In this document: positions 62,447 to 64,000 of the stretch, one piece after another
Position numbering within the stretch: the first letter of the stretch is position 1
How the letters are laid out: each line of letters starts with the position of its first letter
Origin: Arthrobacter sp. ISL-85
Lineage (GTDB): Bacteria; Actinomycetota; Actinomycetes; Actinomycetales; Micrococcaceae
Assembly (NCBI RefSeq): GCF_018613675.1
Contig: NZ_JAGGPQ010000005.1
Coordinates: 310,001-374,000, forward strand
Length of the DNA: 64,000 nt
Reading direction: 5' to 3'
The notes under the pieces: model-generated
What the model was told of the DNA's origin: nothing
The model's input: only the letters and a program-made list of their open reading frames with translations
Databases searched by the model: none
Translations under genes and position numbers: made by a program

Positions 62447-63613
62447 CTACAGCCGGGCGGCAGGAAGCCGGGACAGCCCTTCCAACAGGTCCTGCTTCCG
62501 GCCGCACAATGCGATCCGGACCCACCCCTCGCCGATGGACCCGAAGGCGGTCCCCGGGGCCAGCGCAACACCGGAGTCCGCAAGGAAGCGCCGGACCCAG
62601 GCCCGCACGTCGCCGCCGGTCACATGCGACATATCCGCCCACAGGTAGAACGCTCCCTGCGCCGGCAGGAAGTGGATCCCCTTTGCAGCCAGGACCGCGG
62701 AGGCGGCGTCCCGGTTCTCGCGGTAGTGCTGGTGCGCGTGCCGGACGTAGTCCTGCGGGCCGGTGAGGGCGGCGAGCGCCGCGTACTGCGGGGCCGACGC
62801 CACGCAGGAGACGATCGATTCCATGACGTTGTCCATCTTCTTCTCAAGCCCCGGCGGGCAGATGAGCGCTCCGATCCGCAGCCCCGTCAGGCCGTACGTC
62901 TTGGACAGTGTCAGCGACGTGAACACGCGGGCATCTGACGCTGTGCCGCCGTCGAACCTCGCCGGGCTGACGTGGGGCACATCGTATGTGAACGCCTCGT
63001 AGCACTCGTCCGAGATCACCCAGATGTCGTGCCGGCGGGCCAGGTCCACCAGCTCCCGCACCAGGTCCGCACTGAGCACGGCGCCGAGCGGGTTCGAGGG
63101 GGAATTGAGCACCAACACCCGGGTGCGGCTGGTGATGAGGGCTTCCACGTCGGCAACCCGTGGCTGGAAGCCGTGGTCCGGGTGCAGGGGATAACCCACG
63201 GGAACAGCGTTGAGCAGCCGGCTGGTCATGGCAAAGGTGGGGTAGCCCGGGTTGGGGATCAGGATCTCATCGCCGGGGGAGAGCAGCAGGCTCATGGCGA
63301 AGTGCAGGCCCTGCTGGGCGCCGGACACCACATACACCCGCTCCGCGCCGACGTCCACGCCCTGCTCGTCCCGGAACCTGGCAGCGAACGCCTCACGGAG
63401 GGCGGGGATCCCGGCGTTGGGCGTGTAGTTGGTTTCATCGCGGTCCAGGCAGGCGATGCCGGCGTCCAGGACGTGGCGGGGGAGGGGAAAGCCTGGCTCC
63501 CCGATGCTGAGCACCACGGCGCCCGGCGTACGCCAGGCGGCCTCGGTGATCTCGCGGATCTGGTTGACGGGCACGTCGCGGACATGGGCGGCAAGCTCAG
63601 GCATGTCTGCCAT
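62447..63613 (-). CDS. class I/II pyridoxal-phosphate aminotransferase
   Basis: 388 residues, fold-type I. Motifs: [54 protein letters not shown] (170-177), [11 protein letters not shown] (201-208), PLP lysine K238 in [15 protein letters not shown] and a final RIALCG. Resembles aspartate/aromatic aminotransferases of subgroup I-gamma; substrate not assignable. ATG 63613 ([11 protein letters not shown]) is chosen; the longer frame to 63844 runs into truB. Divergent from truB. Confidence 0.9.
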   Translation of the reverse strand: MADMPELAAHVRDVPVNQIREITEAAWRTPGAVVLSIGEPGFPLPRHVLDAGIACLDRDETNYTPNAGIPALREAFAARFRDEQGVDVGAERVYVVSGAQQGLHFAMSLLLSPGDEILIPNPGYPTFAMTSRLLNAVPVGYPLHPDHGFQPRVADVEALITSRTRVLVLNSPSNPLGAVLSADLVRELVDLARRHDIWVISDECYEAFTYDVPHVSPARFDGGTASDARVFTSLTLSKTYGLTGLRIGALICPPGLEKKMDNVMESIVSCVASAPQYAALAALTGPQDYVRHAHQHYRENRDAASAVLAAKGIHFLPAQGAFYLWADMSHVTGGDVRAWVRRFLADSGVALAPGTAFGSIGEGWVRIALCGRKQDLLEGLSRLPAARL

Positions 63614-63741
63614 CCTAGCCGCCCCCGACCCGCCCTCGGCCGGGCCCGGCGACGGGCCCTGCCGGGGTGGGCCACCGCCGTCGTCCGCGTCCCGCTGCCT
63701 GCCTGCACAGGTGCCCCAACCTGCGCCCATATACTGGGAGG

Positions 63742-64000
63742 CGTGCTTTCTGGACTGGTGATAGTGGACAAGCCGCAGGGATGGACCAGCCATGATGTGG
63801 TTGGCCGGATGCGGCGCCTCGCAGGGACCCGGAAAGTGGGGCACGCAGGAACCCTCGATCCCATGGCCACCGGCGTGCTGGTGCTCGGCATCAACAAAGC
63901 CACCCGGCTGCTGACCTACATCGTCGGCACCTCGAAGACCTACACCGCCACCATCCGGCTGGGCCAGTCCACGGTAACGGATGACGCGGAGGGCGAGGTC
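63742..64000 (+). CDS. truB: tRNA pseudouridine(55) synthase TruB, 3' end outside window
   Basis: The visible 86 residues start [57 protein letters not shown], with catalytic D39 in GTLDPMATG. The enzyme makes pseudouridine 55 in the T loop of tRNAs. GTG start after GGGAGG; TATACT (63729-63734) is a strong -10 just 7 nt upstream, implying a leaderless or very short-leader transcript. The frame is open to the last base, so the remaining two-thirds lie outside. Confidence 0.95.

Overview
The window reads as a contiguous chromosomal segment of a high-GC Gram-positive bacterium of the Micrococcaceae, most likely Arthrobacter or Pseudarthrobacter. Pointers are the strong G/C third-position bias, frequent GTG starts, ATGA/GTGA/TGATG stop-start overlaps, TAnnnT -10 boxes placed 6-7 nt before start codons (leaderless mRNAs), a short actinobacterial-type NusA, an IF2 with a long Gly/Pro/Ala-rich N-terminus, and the order rpsB-tsf-pyrH-frr-cdsA ... 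dxr-rip-ispG ... proS ... rimP-nusA-ylxR-infB-rbfA-truB. The genus call is inference from gene content; no database was searched. The first gene (dnaG) and the last (truB) are cut by the window edges.

Layout. 0-8 kb: end of dnaG, two identical tRNA-Asn genes each with its own promoter and terminator, a Bcr/CflA-type exporter, a holin-like/DUF3618 membrane protein, a probable lipid or glycolipid module (CDP-alcohol phosphatidyltransferase, DMT-type membrane protein, GT4 glycosyltransferase) and a tRNA-Met. 8-10 kb: an acyl-CoA dehydrogenase behind a perfect palindrome, and a secreted M23-like protein. 10-15.5 kb: the translation/nucleotide/lipid run rpsB, tsf, pyrH, frr, cdsA, then a protein with four DivIVA-like repeats.

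15.5-37 kb is accessory metabolism lying between cdsA and dxr. A LytS/LytTR two-component system sits between two DUF485 plus sodium/solute (acetate/pyruvate-type) symporter pairs. An Lrp-type regulator is divergent from a branched-chain 2-oxoacid dehydrogenase operon (E1alpha, E1beta, E2) with a textbook CRP/GlxR site between them. A TetR gene is divergent from a seven-gene operon (mccB, mccA, acyl-CoA dehydrogenase, scoA, scoB, MaoC hydratase, CitE-type lyase). Read together, these genes can take 2-oxoisocaproate from leucine to acetyl-CoA and acetoacetyl-CoA.

37-48.7 kb: MEP-pathway genes dxr and ispG with the site-2 protease rip, interrupted by a SatD-like/DUF3307-like pair with palindromic control sequences; then a GNAT protein, a lipoprotein, a TetR-controlled ABC exporter whose promoter and operator are readable to the base, and proS. 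48.7-54 kb: TauE/SafE permease, PLP decarboxylase, an aminoglycoside-kinase-like protein, a VIT1/CCC1 transporter and a DUF4439 ferritin-like protein. 54-64 kb: rimP-nusA-ylxR-infB-rbfA, a secreted ScyD-like propeller protein, a cytidine-deaminase-fold enzyme, a zinc-ribbon thioredoxin, a class I aminotransferase and the start of truB. A 107-bp compound palindrome separates infB from rbfA, and the first half of rbfA has codon use unlike everything around it.

No CRISPR array, insertion sequence, prophage or integrase was seen. The most interesting non-standard items are the SatD/DUF3307 module, the infB-rbfA compound palindrome with the odd rbfA codon patch, the two-component system with paired symporters and its putative direct-repeat operator, and the near-complete TetR-ABC control region.
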